From assembly GCA_041395905.1 (NCBI GenBank), contig JAWKZP010000017.1:1-64000 (forward strand): DNA of 64,000 nucleotides, given 5' to 3'. The notes beneath the pieces were generated by a model, which saw only the letters and a program-made list of their open reading frames with translations, ran no database searches and was not told the origin of the DNA. A program made the translations under genes and the position numbers. Shown here piece after piece: positions 16,180 to 24,611 of this stretch (position 1 is the first letter of the stretch; the number at the start of each line of letters is the position of its first letter). This DNA comes from UBA7803 sp041395905 (lineage in GTDB: Bacteria; Pseudomonadota; Gammaproteobacteria; Pseudomonadales; Azotimanducaceae).

Positions 16180-16995
16180 TCACTGACGCGCGAGGCGCCA
16201 GCGCGGCGCCGCCGCGCAGGTTGTGCTGCGGAACGGGTTGATGTCGATTCCGCCGCGACGCAGGAAGAAGCCGGCAACCGTCAGCGCCTCGCAACCGCAG
16301 CGCGACTGCAGGTCGACGAAAATCTGCTCGATGGTGGCTTCGTGAAACGCCTGGTGGCGACGGTACGAGACCAGGTAGCCGAACAGCGCGGCCGGATCGA
16401 TGGTCGGGCCGCTGTACTCCACCAGGATCGAAGCCCAGTCGGGCTGGCCGGTGACCGGGCACAGGCTGCGGAACAGGTGGGTATGCACCTGCTCGCCGGC
16501 GCACGGATGCACGGGATGGACCAGACGCAGCAGCGACGGATCGCGCTCGTAGCAACTCAACGACACCCCCAGCTCGTCCAGACACACGCCGGGCAGCCGG
16601 TCGTCGGCGCGCGGTATCGCCTCGAGCGGCACGATCTCGATGCGCACGGCTCCATCGAATGCCGCACCGAGATCCGCGCCCAGGATCTCCCCGAGCCGCG
16701 CCGGATCATCGAACTGCGTCTGCGCGAAGCCGTTCAGATAGAGCTTCATGGACTTGCTCTCGACGATGCAGCCGCTGCCGGCGTCCACCTCGATGCGCAG
16801 CGCTGCCACACGCGGGCGGCCCGAGCCGTCCAGCCACGAAAACTCATAGGCATTCCACACGTCCGCGCCGCGGAACGGCAGCGCGCCCGCAGGCACGAGC
16901 AGCTCGTCGCGCGAGTGGGCGCGGGCGATGGGATACAGACGGTCCGGCGCATAGCCCTCGCTGTACGCCGCCTGCTGGCCAAGGGGGTTGTCCAT
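16180..16995 (-). CDS. queF: NADPH-dependent 7-cyano-7-deazaguanine reductase, long form
   Basis: A 271-residue protein from ATG 16995 (MDNPLGQQAAYSEGYAPDRL); an upstream GTG would add 12 atypical residues. It has the tandem tunnelling-fold layout of the E. coli-type enzyme. VESKSMKLYLNGF is the QueF NADPH-binding signature, and SLCPVTGQPDW carries the nucleophilic Cys that forms the thioimide with preQ0. CGCEALTVAGFFLRRGGIDI is the usual C-terminal signature. It reduces preQ0 to preQ1 in queuosine synthesis. Encoded alone, convergent to the acyltransferase. Confidence 0.95.
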   Translation of the reverse strand: MDNPLGQQAAYSEGYAPDRLYPIARAHSRDELLVPAGALPFRGADVWNAYEFSWLDGSGRPRVAALRIEVDAGSGCIVESKSMKLYLNGFAQTQFDDPARLGEILGADLGAAFDGAVRIEIVPLEAIPRADDRLPGVCLDELGVSLSCYERDPSLLRLVHPVHPCAGEQVHTHLFRSLCPVTGQPDWASILVEYSGPTIDPAALFGYLVSYRRHQAFHEATIEQIFVDLQSRCGCEALTVAGFFLRRGGIDINPFRSTTCAAAPRWRLARQ

Positions 16996-17102
16996 GGCGC
17001 GCACTAAAGGCGAGAGGCCGGCGCCTGTCAATCGCCGGGGTGCGATCGCAGCCGAAACGCGTTAGGGTGCCGGGCGCACTGGAGCCAGGAACCGCGCCGC
17101 TC

Positions 17103-18515
17103 ATGCTGGAACAGTTTCAGATCTACGCCAAGGCATTTGCCAGCTACGCCTGGGGGCCCTGGTTGCTGGTGCTGCTGCTGGGCGGCGGCCTGTTCTTTCT
17201 GCTGTACACGCGGCTCGCGCCGTTCCGGCACCTGCCCCACGCCATCGACCTGCTGCGCGGGCGCTACAACCGCGGCGACGACCCCGGTCAGATCACGCAC
17301 TTCGAAGCGCTCTCCGCCGCGCTCGCCGGCACCATCGGCATGGGCAACATCGCCGGCGTCGCGCTGGCGATCAGCATCGGCGGCCCGGGCGCCATCTTCT
17401 GGATGTGGATGACCGCGATTCTCGGCATCGCCACCAAGTTCTTCACCTGCACGCTCGCTGTCATGTACCGGGGCTACGACAGCGCCGGCGAGCTGCAGGG
17501 CGGGCCCATGTACGTGATCCGCGAGGGGCTGCACCGGCGCTGGCACTTTCTCGCCTACGTGTTCGCCATCTTCGGGCTGATCGGCGCCCTGCCCGTGCTG
17601 CAGGCCAATCAGCTGGTGCAGATCATTCGCGACGTGCTGTTCGTCGGCAACGGCTGGCTGCCGGCCGAAGGCGACCACTTCAGCTTCAACCTGGCGGTGG
17701 GTATCGGCATCACGCTGCTCACCGGGTTCGTGATATTCGGTGGCCTGCACCGCATCGCCGACGTCGCCAGCCGCGTCGTGCCGGCCATGACGGCGTTGTA
17801 CGTCGGCGCAGCAGCCCTGATCGTGCTGCTCAACGTCGACCAGGTTCCGGCGATGCTGACGCTGATCGTTCAGGACGCGTTCACCGGCAAGGCGGCCGCC
17901 GGCGGCAGCCTGCTGGCCGTGGTGCTCTACGGTGTGCAGCGCGGTGCTTACTCCAACGAAGCCGGCATCGGCACCGAGGCGCTTGCCCACGGCGCTGCGC
18001 GCACCCGCGAGCCTGTGCGAGAAGGCCTGGTGGCCATGCTGGGGCCGGTGGTGGACACCCTGCTCATCTGCAGCGCCACGGCCTTCATCATTCTGGTATC
18101 CGGCGTCTGGCAGCAGGACGGCAACGGCAACGGCGTCACCCTCACTGCCGCGGCTTTCGAAGCAACGCTGGGGCTCCCGGGCGTGGTGATCCTGTTCGCC
18201 TGCGTGCTGGCTTTCGCCACCACCACGATCCTGACCTACTCCTTCTACGGCACCCAGTGCGCGAGCTTTCTGTTCGGCGCCCACCACCAGCACCATTACC
18301 ACTGGGCCTACGTGGGCTTCATCATCGTCGCCAGCGTGGTGACGGTGGAGGCTGCCATCAGCATCATCGACGGCGCATTCGCGCTGATGGCGATTCCTAC
18401 CATGGTGTCGGCGCTGCTGCTCGCCCCCAGGGTCAAAGCGGCAGCAGCAAGGTATTTCGACACGCTGGATCACCCCGAAGCCGGCACGCAATCGACCAGC
18501 CCGCCACGGAACTGA
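17103..18515 (+). CDS. Alanine/glycine:cation symporter, AGCS family
   Basis: A 470-residue inner-membrane protein from ATG 17103 with about 11 hydrophobic segments. HFEALSAALAGTIGMGNIAG, GGPGAIFWMWMTAILGIATK and RGAYSNEAGIGTEALAHGAA are AGCS (DagA/AlsT/AgcS) hallmarks. These transporters take up alanine or glycine with Na+ or H+. The C-terminus is short and hydrophilic. Its last 46 nt overlap the 3' end of nfi on the other strand. A Na+-coupled mechanism fits the Na+-NQR in this window, but the substrate is not fixed by sequence. Confidence 0.92.
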   Translation: MLEQFQIYAKAFASYAWGPWLLVLLLGGGLFFLLYTRLAPFRHLPHAIDLLRGRYNRGDDPGQITHFEALSAALAGTIGMGNIAGVALAISIGGPGAIFWMWMTAILGIATKFFTCTLAVMYRGYDSAGELQGGPMYVIREGLHRRWHFLAYVFAIFGLIGALPVLQANQLVQIIRDVLFVGNGWLPAEGDHFSFNLAVGIGITLLTGFVIFGGLHRIADVASRVVPAMTALYVGAAALIVLLNVDQVPAMLTLIVQDAFTGKAAAGGSLLAVVLYGVQRGAYSNEAGIGTEALAHGAARTREPVREGLVAMLGPVVDTLLICSATAFIILVSGVWQQDGNGNGVTLTAAAFEATLGLPGVVILFACVLAFATTTILTYSFYGTQCASFLFGAHHQHHYHWAYVGFIIVASVVTVEAAISIIDGAFALMAIPTMVSALLLAPRVKAAAARYFDTLDHPEAGTQSTSPPRN

Positions 18516-19180
18516 CCGTCTTTCCTGTAGCGCGCCACCAACCGGTCGGCCAGGCGGGTCGGCTCCGGCAGGCGATACCCCGCACCACAGGCGAGCACCC
18601 AGGCCATGCTGCTGGCGTGGTCGGTCAGGTGCCCGGGGCTCACGTACAGGGGCTTCACGCCATCACGGGTTCTGAGCACCGTGCCGATCTGCTCGTCGCC
18701 GTCCATCAGCGGCGCCCACTCACCACGCTGTAACCCCGGCTCGGCGTGGCTGCCGCACAGGCGCGACTTGGCACAACCCACGGTCGGCACGCCGGTGATC
18801 AATCCCAGATGCGATGCGAGACCGAGACGGCGCGGATGCGCGATGCCCTGACCGTCACAGATGAAACCCTGCACCTGCGTTGTCACCCGGCGCAGCACCT
18901 TCAGCAGCACCGGTACTTCGCGAAACGACAGCAGGCCCGGCACATAGGGAAAGTCGAGCGGTGCGCGCGCGCCACGGGTTTCCAGCGCGCAGGCGCGGCC
19001 CACGTCCCAGACCACGGCCACGGCGATCACCGAATCTTCGAGAAACGCGCAATCGAGGCCCGCGACGCGCGCGGGCACGGGCGCGGGCTGCAGGCGCACG
19101 CGATGGCGCAGGTCGCTCTGCAGCGCGACGGCGCGCTTCGGCGTCAGCGACCAGGTATGGGGCGTTCTGGGTATGTGCAC
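18470..19180 (-). CDS. nfi: Endonuclease V (deoxyinosine 3' endonuclease)
   Basis: A 236-residue protein. AGLDCAFLEDSVIAVAVVWD supplies the first catalytic Asp, FPYVPGLLSFREVPVLL holds the PYIP-type wedge that separates strands at lesions, and CDGQGIAHPRRLGLASHLGL holds the second metal-binding Asp. GCAKSRLCG and PLYVSPGHLTDHASS follow as in E. coli Nfi. It nicks DNA one base 3' of deaminated bases such as hypoxanthine. Its 3' end overlaps that of the symporter gene convergently by 46 nt. Confidence 0.95.
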   Translation of the reverse strand: MHIPRTPHTWSLTPKRAVALQSDLRHRVRLQPAPVPARVAGLDCAFLEDSVIAVAVVWDVGRACALETRGARAPLDFPYVPGLLSFREVPVLLKVLRRVTTQVQGFICDGQGIAHPRRLGLASHLGLITGVPTVGCAKSRLCGSHAEPGLQRGEWAPLMDGDEQIGTVLRTRDGVKPLYVSPGHLTDHASSMAWVLACGAGYRLPEPTRLADRLVARYRKDGQFRGGLVDCVPASG

Positions 19181-19252
19181 GGTCCACCTGTCCGCTCAGC
19201 GAGACAAATACGTTAGCATTCGAGCTCCCGCCAGGACCACGGACGACAGACC

Positions 19253-21199
19253 ATGAACGACGGCTCCCGCCCCCTTCCCGATGCCCTGCGCGCCTCGAAA
19301 CCGGCCACGGAGCATACTGCCCGCGCCAACGCCCGCGTGCTGGACGAGCTGCCGTTCTCGGACCGGCGCAGCTTCGCCGATGCGGCCCGCGGCTTCATTG
19401 CGTCCCTCGAGCCCCTGACCATCGCGCACGACCGCGGCAGCCGGGCTGCGTTCGACCTGTCGGCCATGGCTTTCCTCGATGCCGAAGCGCCGCCCACGGT
19501 GAACCCGAGTCTGTGGCGCCAGGCGCAGCTCAACGCGCAGCACCACGGCCTGTTCGAGGTGGTGGACGGCATCTACCAGGTGCGCTCGTTCGACATCGCC
19601 AACATGACGCTGATCCGGGGCGACACCGGCTGGATCCTGGTCGATCCGCTCACCTCCTCGGAAACCTCGCGCGCCGCGCTGGCGCTGGCGAATCAGCATC
19701 TGGGCGAACGGCCGGTGGTGGCCGTGATTCACACCCACAGCCATGCCGACCACTTCGCCGGCGTGCTCGGTGTCATCACCCAGCAGCAGGCAGCCAGCGG
19801 CGAGGTGGCCGTGATCGCGCCGGAGCACTACGTCGACGAATCCCTGAGCGAGAACGTGCTGGCCGGCAACGTCATGAACCGCCGCGCCACCTACATGTAC
19901 GGCAACCTGCTGTCGCCGTCGGCCACTGGGTTCGTCTCCACCGGGCTGGGCGCAGCCCTGTCCATGGGCACTACGGGATTCGTGGTGCCGAACGACCTGA
20001 TCACCCGCACCGGCGAGCAGCGCACCGTCGACGGCATCGAGATCGAGTTCCAGATGACCCCGGGCACCGAGGCGCCGGCCGAGTTCGTGTTCTATCTGCC
20101 CCAGTTCAAAGCGCTGTGCATGTCCGAGATCACTTCGCACCATCTGCACAACGTGTACACGCCGCGCGGCGCGCAGGTCCGCGACGCGCTGGCATGGAGC
20201 CGTCAGATCAACGAGTCCATCGAGCGCTACGGCGACCAGCTCGAGGTGTATTTCGCCTCGCATCACTGGCCCATGTGGGGCCGCGAGCAGGCACTCGAGT
20301 TTCTCACCAAGCAGCGCGACCTGTACAAGTACATCCACGATCAGACCCTGCGCCTGGCCAATCACGGCTACACCAAGGAAGAGATCGCCGAGCTGATCGA
20401 ACTGCCCGACAGCCTCGGCAAGGAGTTCGCCAACCGCGGCTACTACGGCACCCTGCACCACAACGCGCGGGCCGTGTACGTGAAGTACCTGGGTTATTTC
20501 GACGGCAACCCGGCGCACCTCTATCCCCTGCCCCCGACCCGCGCGGCGGAGCGCTACCTGGACTACATGGGCGGCGCCGATGCGGTGGTGGCGAAAGCGC
20601 AACGCTCGTTCGAGGCCGGCGACTACCGCTGGGTGGTCGAGGTGCTGAATCACGTGGTGATGGCGCAACCCGGCCACGACGCGGGCCGCGCCCTGCTGGC
20701 CGACGCGCTGGAACAGCTGGGTTATCAGTCGGAATCGGCGCCCTGGCGCAACTTCTTCCTGTGCGGGGCGCTGGAGCTGCGTCACGGCCTGCCCGCCGGC
20801 AGCAGCCAGACCGGTGCCAGCGAAGGCATGGCCCGCGGCATGCCGCTCGAAAACCTGTTTCAGCTCATGGCCGTGCGCCTGAACGGGCCCAGGGCGGACG
20901 GGCTCCGTCTGCACCTGAACCTGAAGTTCACCGACCTCGAGACGCCGTACCTGCTGAGTGTCGACAACTCGGTGCTGCACGCCTTCCAAGGCCGCCAGAG
21001 CGACACGCCCACCGCCACGCTCACCCTCAGCAGTCTCGACTTCAAACGTCTGATGATGGGGCTCACCGACGCCGTGTCGCTGATCGGTGACGGGCGCCTG
21101 CAGATCGACGGTGAGCTGGCCGCGCTCGCGGGCCTCGCAGAGCTGTTCGACCAGTTCGAGCGGCGCTTCCCCATCGTGACGCCGCGCGCCGGAATCTGA
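19253..21199 (+). CDS. Alkyl sulfatase (SdsA1/YjcS type, metallo-beta-lactamase fold)
   Basis: A 648-residue protein. IHTHSHADHFAGV is the binuclear zinc motif of the metallo-beta-lactamase fold, FQMTPGTEAPAEFVFYLPQ and SEITSHHLHNVYTPRGAQVR are SdsA-family signatures, and FASHHWPMWG carries a further zinc ligand. A middle dimerisation domain (LPPTRAAERYLDYMGGADAV) and a C-terminal SCP2-like domain (TATLTLSSLDFKRLMMG) complete the family layout. These enzymes cleave sulfate esters such as SDS to alcohol and sulfate. No signal peptide is visible, unlike secreted SdsA1, so a cytoplasmic location is likely. Confidence 0.92.
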   Translation: MNDGSRPLPDALRASKPATEHTARANARVLDELPFSDRRSFADAARGFIASLEPLTIAHDRGSRAAFDLSAMAFLDAEAPPTVNPSLWRQAQLNAQHHGLFEVVDGIYQVRSFDIANMTLIRGDTGWILVDPLTSSETSRAALALANQHLGERPVVAVIHTHSHADHFAGVLGVITQQQAASGEVAVIAPEHYVDESLSENVLAGNVMNRRATYMYGNLLSPSATGFVSTGLGAALSMGTTGFVVPNDLITRTGEQRTVDGIEIEFQMTPGTEAPAEFVFYLPQFKALCMSEITSHHLHNVYTPRGAQVRDALAWSRQINESIERYGDQLEVYFASHHWPMWGREQALEFLTKQRDLYKYIHDQTLRLANHGYTKEEIAELIELPDSLGKEFANRGYYGTLHHNARAVYVKYLGYFDGNPAHLYPLPPTRAAERYLDYMGGADAVVAKAQRSFEAGDYRWVVEVLNHVVMAQPGHDAGRALLADALEQLGYQSESAPWRNFFLCGALELRHGLPAGSSQTGASEGMARGMPLENLFQLMAVRLNGPRADGLRLHLNLKFTDLETPYLLSVDNSVLHAFQGRQSDTPTATLTLSSLDFKRLMMGLTDAVSLIGDGRLQIDGELAALAGLAELFDQFERRFPIVTPRAGI

Positions 21200-21220
21200 C
21201 GGACCCGTGCCCGGCCGTGG

Positions 21221-22021
21221 CTAGTCGGCCCGGTACCCGTAGCTGACGATCAGCGCTCGCGCCCCGTCACCGCCCAGAAAATCGAGAAATACCCGGGCAG
21301 CGGCGTTGTCCCGGGCGCGCTCGAGCAGAATCGCATCCTGGCGGATCGGGTCATAGCAATCCGGCGGCACATCCCAGCGGCTGCCCGACACCTCGTTGCG
21401 CGGGCTGAGCACGCTCGACAGCGCCACGAACCCCGCGGCCGCGTTGCCGGTCGCCACCATGGCAAAGGTCTCACCGATGTTCTGGGCGCGCACCAGGCGC
21501 GGCGCCACCACGTCCCACAGCCCCAGACACTGCAGCGCCTGGCGCGCGGCAGCGCCGTAGGGCGCGAGATCCGGATTGGCGATCGCCACGTGGCGCACAG
21601 CAGGCGTTGCCAGCACTTCGGCACCGGAGCCCGCCAGCAGCTGCGGGTCGGCACTCCACAGGGTCAGACGCCCCGAGGCATAGGTGAACCGGCTGCCGGC
21701 AACCCCGAGACCGCGCTGCTCGAGGATTTCCGGCCGCGCCTGATCCGCCGCCAGGAACACATCGAAGGGTGCGCCGTGACTGATCTGGGCGAAGAGCTTG
21801 CCCGTGGAACCCACCACCTTCCCGACGCGGTGACCGGTACGGCGCTCGAATTCGACGCTGAGCCCATCGAGGACTTCGGAGAAGTTCGCCGCGACGGCCA
21901 CCAGCACCTGGTCGGCGCGCGCGGCGGTCGGATTCAGCACAACGAGAAGCAGCAACAGGGCCCGCGCCACTCGCTGACGCCGGCTGCGGTGGCCGTCTGG
22001 CACATGGGGTCTGAAGTGCAT
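21221..22021 (-). CDS. modA: Molybdate ABC transporter substrate-binding protein
   Basis: The start is ATG 22021, preceded by AGGGA at good spacing; ATG 22036 would add five residues. A signal peptide (RVARALLLLLVVLNPTAARA) is followed by VAVAANFSEVLDGLSVEFER and VVGSTGKLFAQISHGAPFDV, the ModA ligand-binding signatures, with FLAADQARPEIL. QNIGETFAMVATGNAAAGFV lies near the second half of the site. It would bind molybdate or tungstate in the periplasm. No modB or modC lies beside it; mobA is 6.5 kb away. The cognate permease must be elsewhere. Confidence 0.9.
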   Translation of the reverse strand: MHFRPHVPDGHRSRRQRVARALLLLLVVLNPTAARADQVLVAVAANFSEVLDGLSVEFERRTGHRVGKVVGSTGKLFAQISHGAPFDVFLAADQARPEILEQRGLGVAGSRFTYASGRLTLWSADPQLLAGSGAEVLATPAVRHVAIANPDLAPYGAAARQALQCLGLWDVVAPRLVRAQNIGETFAMVATGNAAAGFVALSSVLSPRNEVSGSRWDVPPDCYDPIRQDAILLERARDNAAARVFLDFLGGDGARALIVSYGYRAD

Positions 22022-22222
22022 GGTGATCCCTGGCATCTGCGGCTTGCACGGTGGCGGCCGGCCGATCGAGCGACGGTACGACGACGCAGACCATAGCGAA
22101 CACCGCCGGGCTTTGACAATGTCGACCAGGCAGCATGAAATTCACCGGCGGCGTCATGAAGTCACGCGGCGTACCGCGCACCGGCCCCGCGATCGGAGCC
22201 GCAACATGACAGGAGCAAGCCA

Positions 22223-22624
22223 ATGAAGATCGTCAAGATCGCCGCCATCGTGATGCTCGTCTACGTCGGCATCGTGGTCGCCTTTGAATCGCTGATCGGC
22301 TACTTCCAGCCCGCGGGCGCAAGCACCATGGTGATCACCACCACCGGTGCCGATGGTGAAGCCGCAGATCGGGTGGTCGCGCGTCTCGAAAGCGACGGCA
22401 AGCTGTACGTGGCTGCCAATCACTGGCCGCGCGCGTGGTACCGGGAAGCGTTGGCGAACCCGGTCGTCGAGGTCGATCTCGGTGACGGCAGGCACAGCTA
22501 CACGGCCGTTCCGCTCGAGGGTGCCGAGTACGACCGGGTCAATGCGGCACACCCGTTGGGGCCGGTGGTGCGGTTTCTCACCGGCTACCCGCCGCGGCGC
22601 CTGATGCGCCTCGACCCGGCCTGA
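22223..22624 (+). CDS. Small membrane-anchored nitroreductase/quinone-reductase-fold protein
   Basis: A 133-residue protein from ATG 22223 with AGGAG at good spacing. Residues 5-30 (IAAIVMLVYVGIVVAFESLI) are a transmembrane anchor. The remainder (VVARLESDGKLYVAANHWPR; NPVVEVDLGDGRHSYTAVPL) resembles the split-barrel fold of the deazaflavin-dependent nitroreductase family (DUF385-like), which also has members outside actinobacteria with unclear cofactor. It ends HPLGPVVRFLTGYPPRRLMR. Cofactor and substrate unknown. It converges with the TRAP genes. Confidence 0.65.
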   Translation: MKIVKIAAIVMLVYVGIVVAFESLIGYFQPAGASTMVITTTGADGEAADRVVARLESDGKLYVAANHWPRAWYREALANPVVEVDLGDGRHSYTAVPLEGAEYDRVNAAHPLGPVVRFLTGYPPRRLMRLDPA

Positions 22625-22688
22625 GCGCTGCGCCATCTGACCTGGCCACAGTGACGCAGCCCTGGCGCAGCAGGCGCCCGGCGGCCGC

Positions 22689-24611
22689 TCAGCCCGGTAC
22701 CTGACGCAGGCGCCGCAGTGCCCTGGGGATCAGCACGAGCAGCACCGTGGCGAATCCCAGAAGTGCCTGCGCGTGGCCCCCGCCAGCAGCGAGCGCCGGC
22801 ACCAGGGGCGGCAGCGCCACCAGCAGCCCACCGACACCCAGCAGCAGCCGTGACGCCCGGTCCCAGTCTTTGCCCAGCCAGGGTACGTAACCCTGAATGC
22901 CCGCCACCAGCATGACGATTCCGAACACCGCCGTCACTGCTGAGGCCAGCAGCGCGGCGACCGAGTCGTGCAGGATCAGCGCAGGATCGAGCACGAACAT
23001 GAACGGAATGAAGTAGATCACGCTGCCGAGCCGCATGGCCGCGATACCGGTGCGCAGCGGGTTGCTCTGAGCGATCGACGCGGCGGCGAATGCCCCCAGT
23101 GCGACCGGCGGCGTGATGAACGACAGCATGGCCCAATACAGAATGAACAGGTGCACGGCCATGGCATCCAGCCCGCCCTGCACAAGCGCGGGCGCCAGCA
23201 CGATGGCGAGAAATATGTACGCTGCGGTCACCGTCATGCCGATGCCCAGCACGAAGCTGGTGAGCGCGCCCATCAGCAGCAGCAGCCACACCGAGTCGCC
23301 GGCGAAATACAGCAGATCGTTGACCAGGGTGCCGGACAGGCCCGTCATGGACAGCGCGCCGACGATCAGCCCGACCCCTGCCAGCACCGCCACCAGCTCT
23401 GCCAGCAGCCGGCCGGTCGCCTGCAGAAACGCCACCAGCGCGGATAGATTCCAGCGGTGCTCCGAGGAAAACTGATTGAGCGCCAGCAGCAGCGCAGTCG
23501 CGAAGTAAGGCGCCACCGCCTCGCGCTGCAGTACCACCAGCATGACAACCAGGGCAACGAAGGCACCGAGGTAGAACCAGCCGCTCTTCAGCGTGCGCCA
23601 TACGGATGGCAGCTGTTCGCGCGGGATCCCGGCGAGGCCGGTGGCCGCGGCGTGGGCGTCCACCTGCAGGAACAGCCCGCCGAAGTACAGCAGCGACGGC
23701 ACCGCTGCAGCCAGCGCCACCTGGTAGTAGGGCACTTCCAGAAAGGTCGCCATGACGAATGCGGTGGAGCCCATGATGGGCGGCAACAGCACGCCGCCGG
23801 TGGACGCGCAGGCTTCGACGCCGCCGGCGACCTCCGCGCGCATGCCGGAACGTTTCATGGCCGGAATGGTCAGCTGCCCGGTGGTGAGCACGTTGGTGAC
23901 CACGCTGCCGCTCATCGACCCCATGAGCCCGCTGCTGAGGATCGCCACCTTGGCCGGTCCCCCGCGGACATGGCCGAGCAGGCCGAACGCGAGATCGAGG
24001 AAGAAGCGGCCGACGCCCGTGTGCTGCAGCGCCAGCCCGAACAGCACGAAGCCGATCACCAGCTCCGCGAAGGCGCGGAACGGCAGGCCGAAGATGCTTT
24101 CGATGCTGAGCACGTGGTAGGCGGCGGTCTCGCCCCAGGGCGCGGCGAGCCCCGCGAGCGCCCCGGGCAGCCGGTCCGCCACCAGAGGCAGCAGGGAGAA
24201 GCACAGGGTGATCACGAACAGCGCCCAGCCGCCGGCCCGGCGCACCGCCTCGAGCAGCGCAATCCACAGAGCCGATGCCATCCAGGTGGCCAGCGGCGGC
24301 GCGCCGAACTCCCAGCCCTGGTCCACGATCGCCTCGGCGTGCGCGAAGAAGTAACCGCAGCTGCCCGCCACCACCAGCGCCAGCAGCAGGTCCAGGACCA
24401 GAAGTCTGGGCAGCAGCAGATACACCAGCGGCAGCAGCGCCCCGAGCAGCACGAAGTAGTAGTGGGTCTCGAGCCGGATCCAGCGATCCAGCAGCGGCTC
24501 GCCGCCCAGCAGCCGCAGCATGTCCAGTGCCACGAACAGCACCAGCACCGCAATCAGCGCCACGAAATGGCCGAGCAGGCGCGATCGGCCGGCCACCCCG
24601 GAATCGCTCAT
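22689..24611 (-). CDS. TRAP transporter fused permease (TAXI type, 4TM-12TM)
   Basis: A 640-residue membrane protein with about 16-18 hydrophobic segments. GLMGSMSGSVVTNVLTTGQL, GGVEACASTGGVLLPPIMGS and LSFITPPVALGAFAAASIAQ are hallmarks of fused TRAP permeases of the TAXI group. The N-terminal quarter is the small-subunit (DctQ-like) part and the rest the DctM part. It acts with the preceding solute receptor to import organic acids using an ion gradient. Its ATG overlaps the receptor's stop (ATGA). Substrate unknown. Confidence 0.93.
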   Translation of the reverse strand: MSDSGVAGRSRLLGHFVALIAVLVLFVALDMLRLLGGEPLLDRWIRLETHYYFVLLGALLPLVYLLLPRLLVLDLLLALVVAGSCGYFFAHAEAIVDQGWEFGAPPLATWMASALWIALLEAVRRAGGWALFVITLCFSLLPLVADRLPGALAGLAAPWGETAAYHVLSIESIFGLPFRAFAELVIGFVLFGLALQHTGVGRFFLDLAFGLLGHVRGGPAKVAILSSGLMGSMSGSVVTNVLTTGQLTIPAMKRSGMRAEVAGGVEACASTGGVLLPPIMGSTAFVMATFLEVPYYQVALAAAVPSLLYFGGLFLQVDAHAAATGLAGIPREQLPSVWRTLKSGWFYLGAFVALVVMLVVLQREAVAPYFATALLLALNQFSSEHRWNLSALVAFLQATGRLLAELVAVLAGVGLIVGALSMTGLSGTLVNDLLYFAGDSVWLLLLMGALTSFVLGIGMTVTAAYIFLAIVLAPALVQGGLDAMAVHLFILYWAMLSFITPPVALGAFAAASIAQSNPLRTGIAAMRLGSVIYFIPFMFVLDPALILHDSVAALLASAVTAVFGIVMLVAGIQGYVPWLGKDWDRASRLLLGVGGLLVALPPLVPALAAGGGHAQALLGFATVLLVLIPRALRRLRQVPG

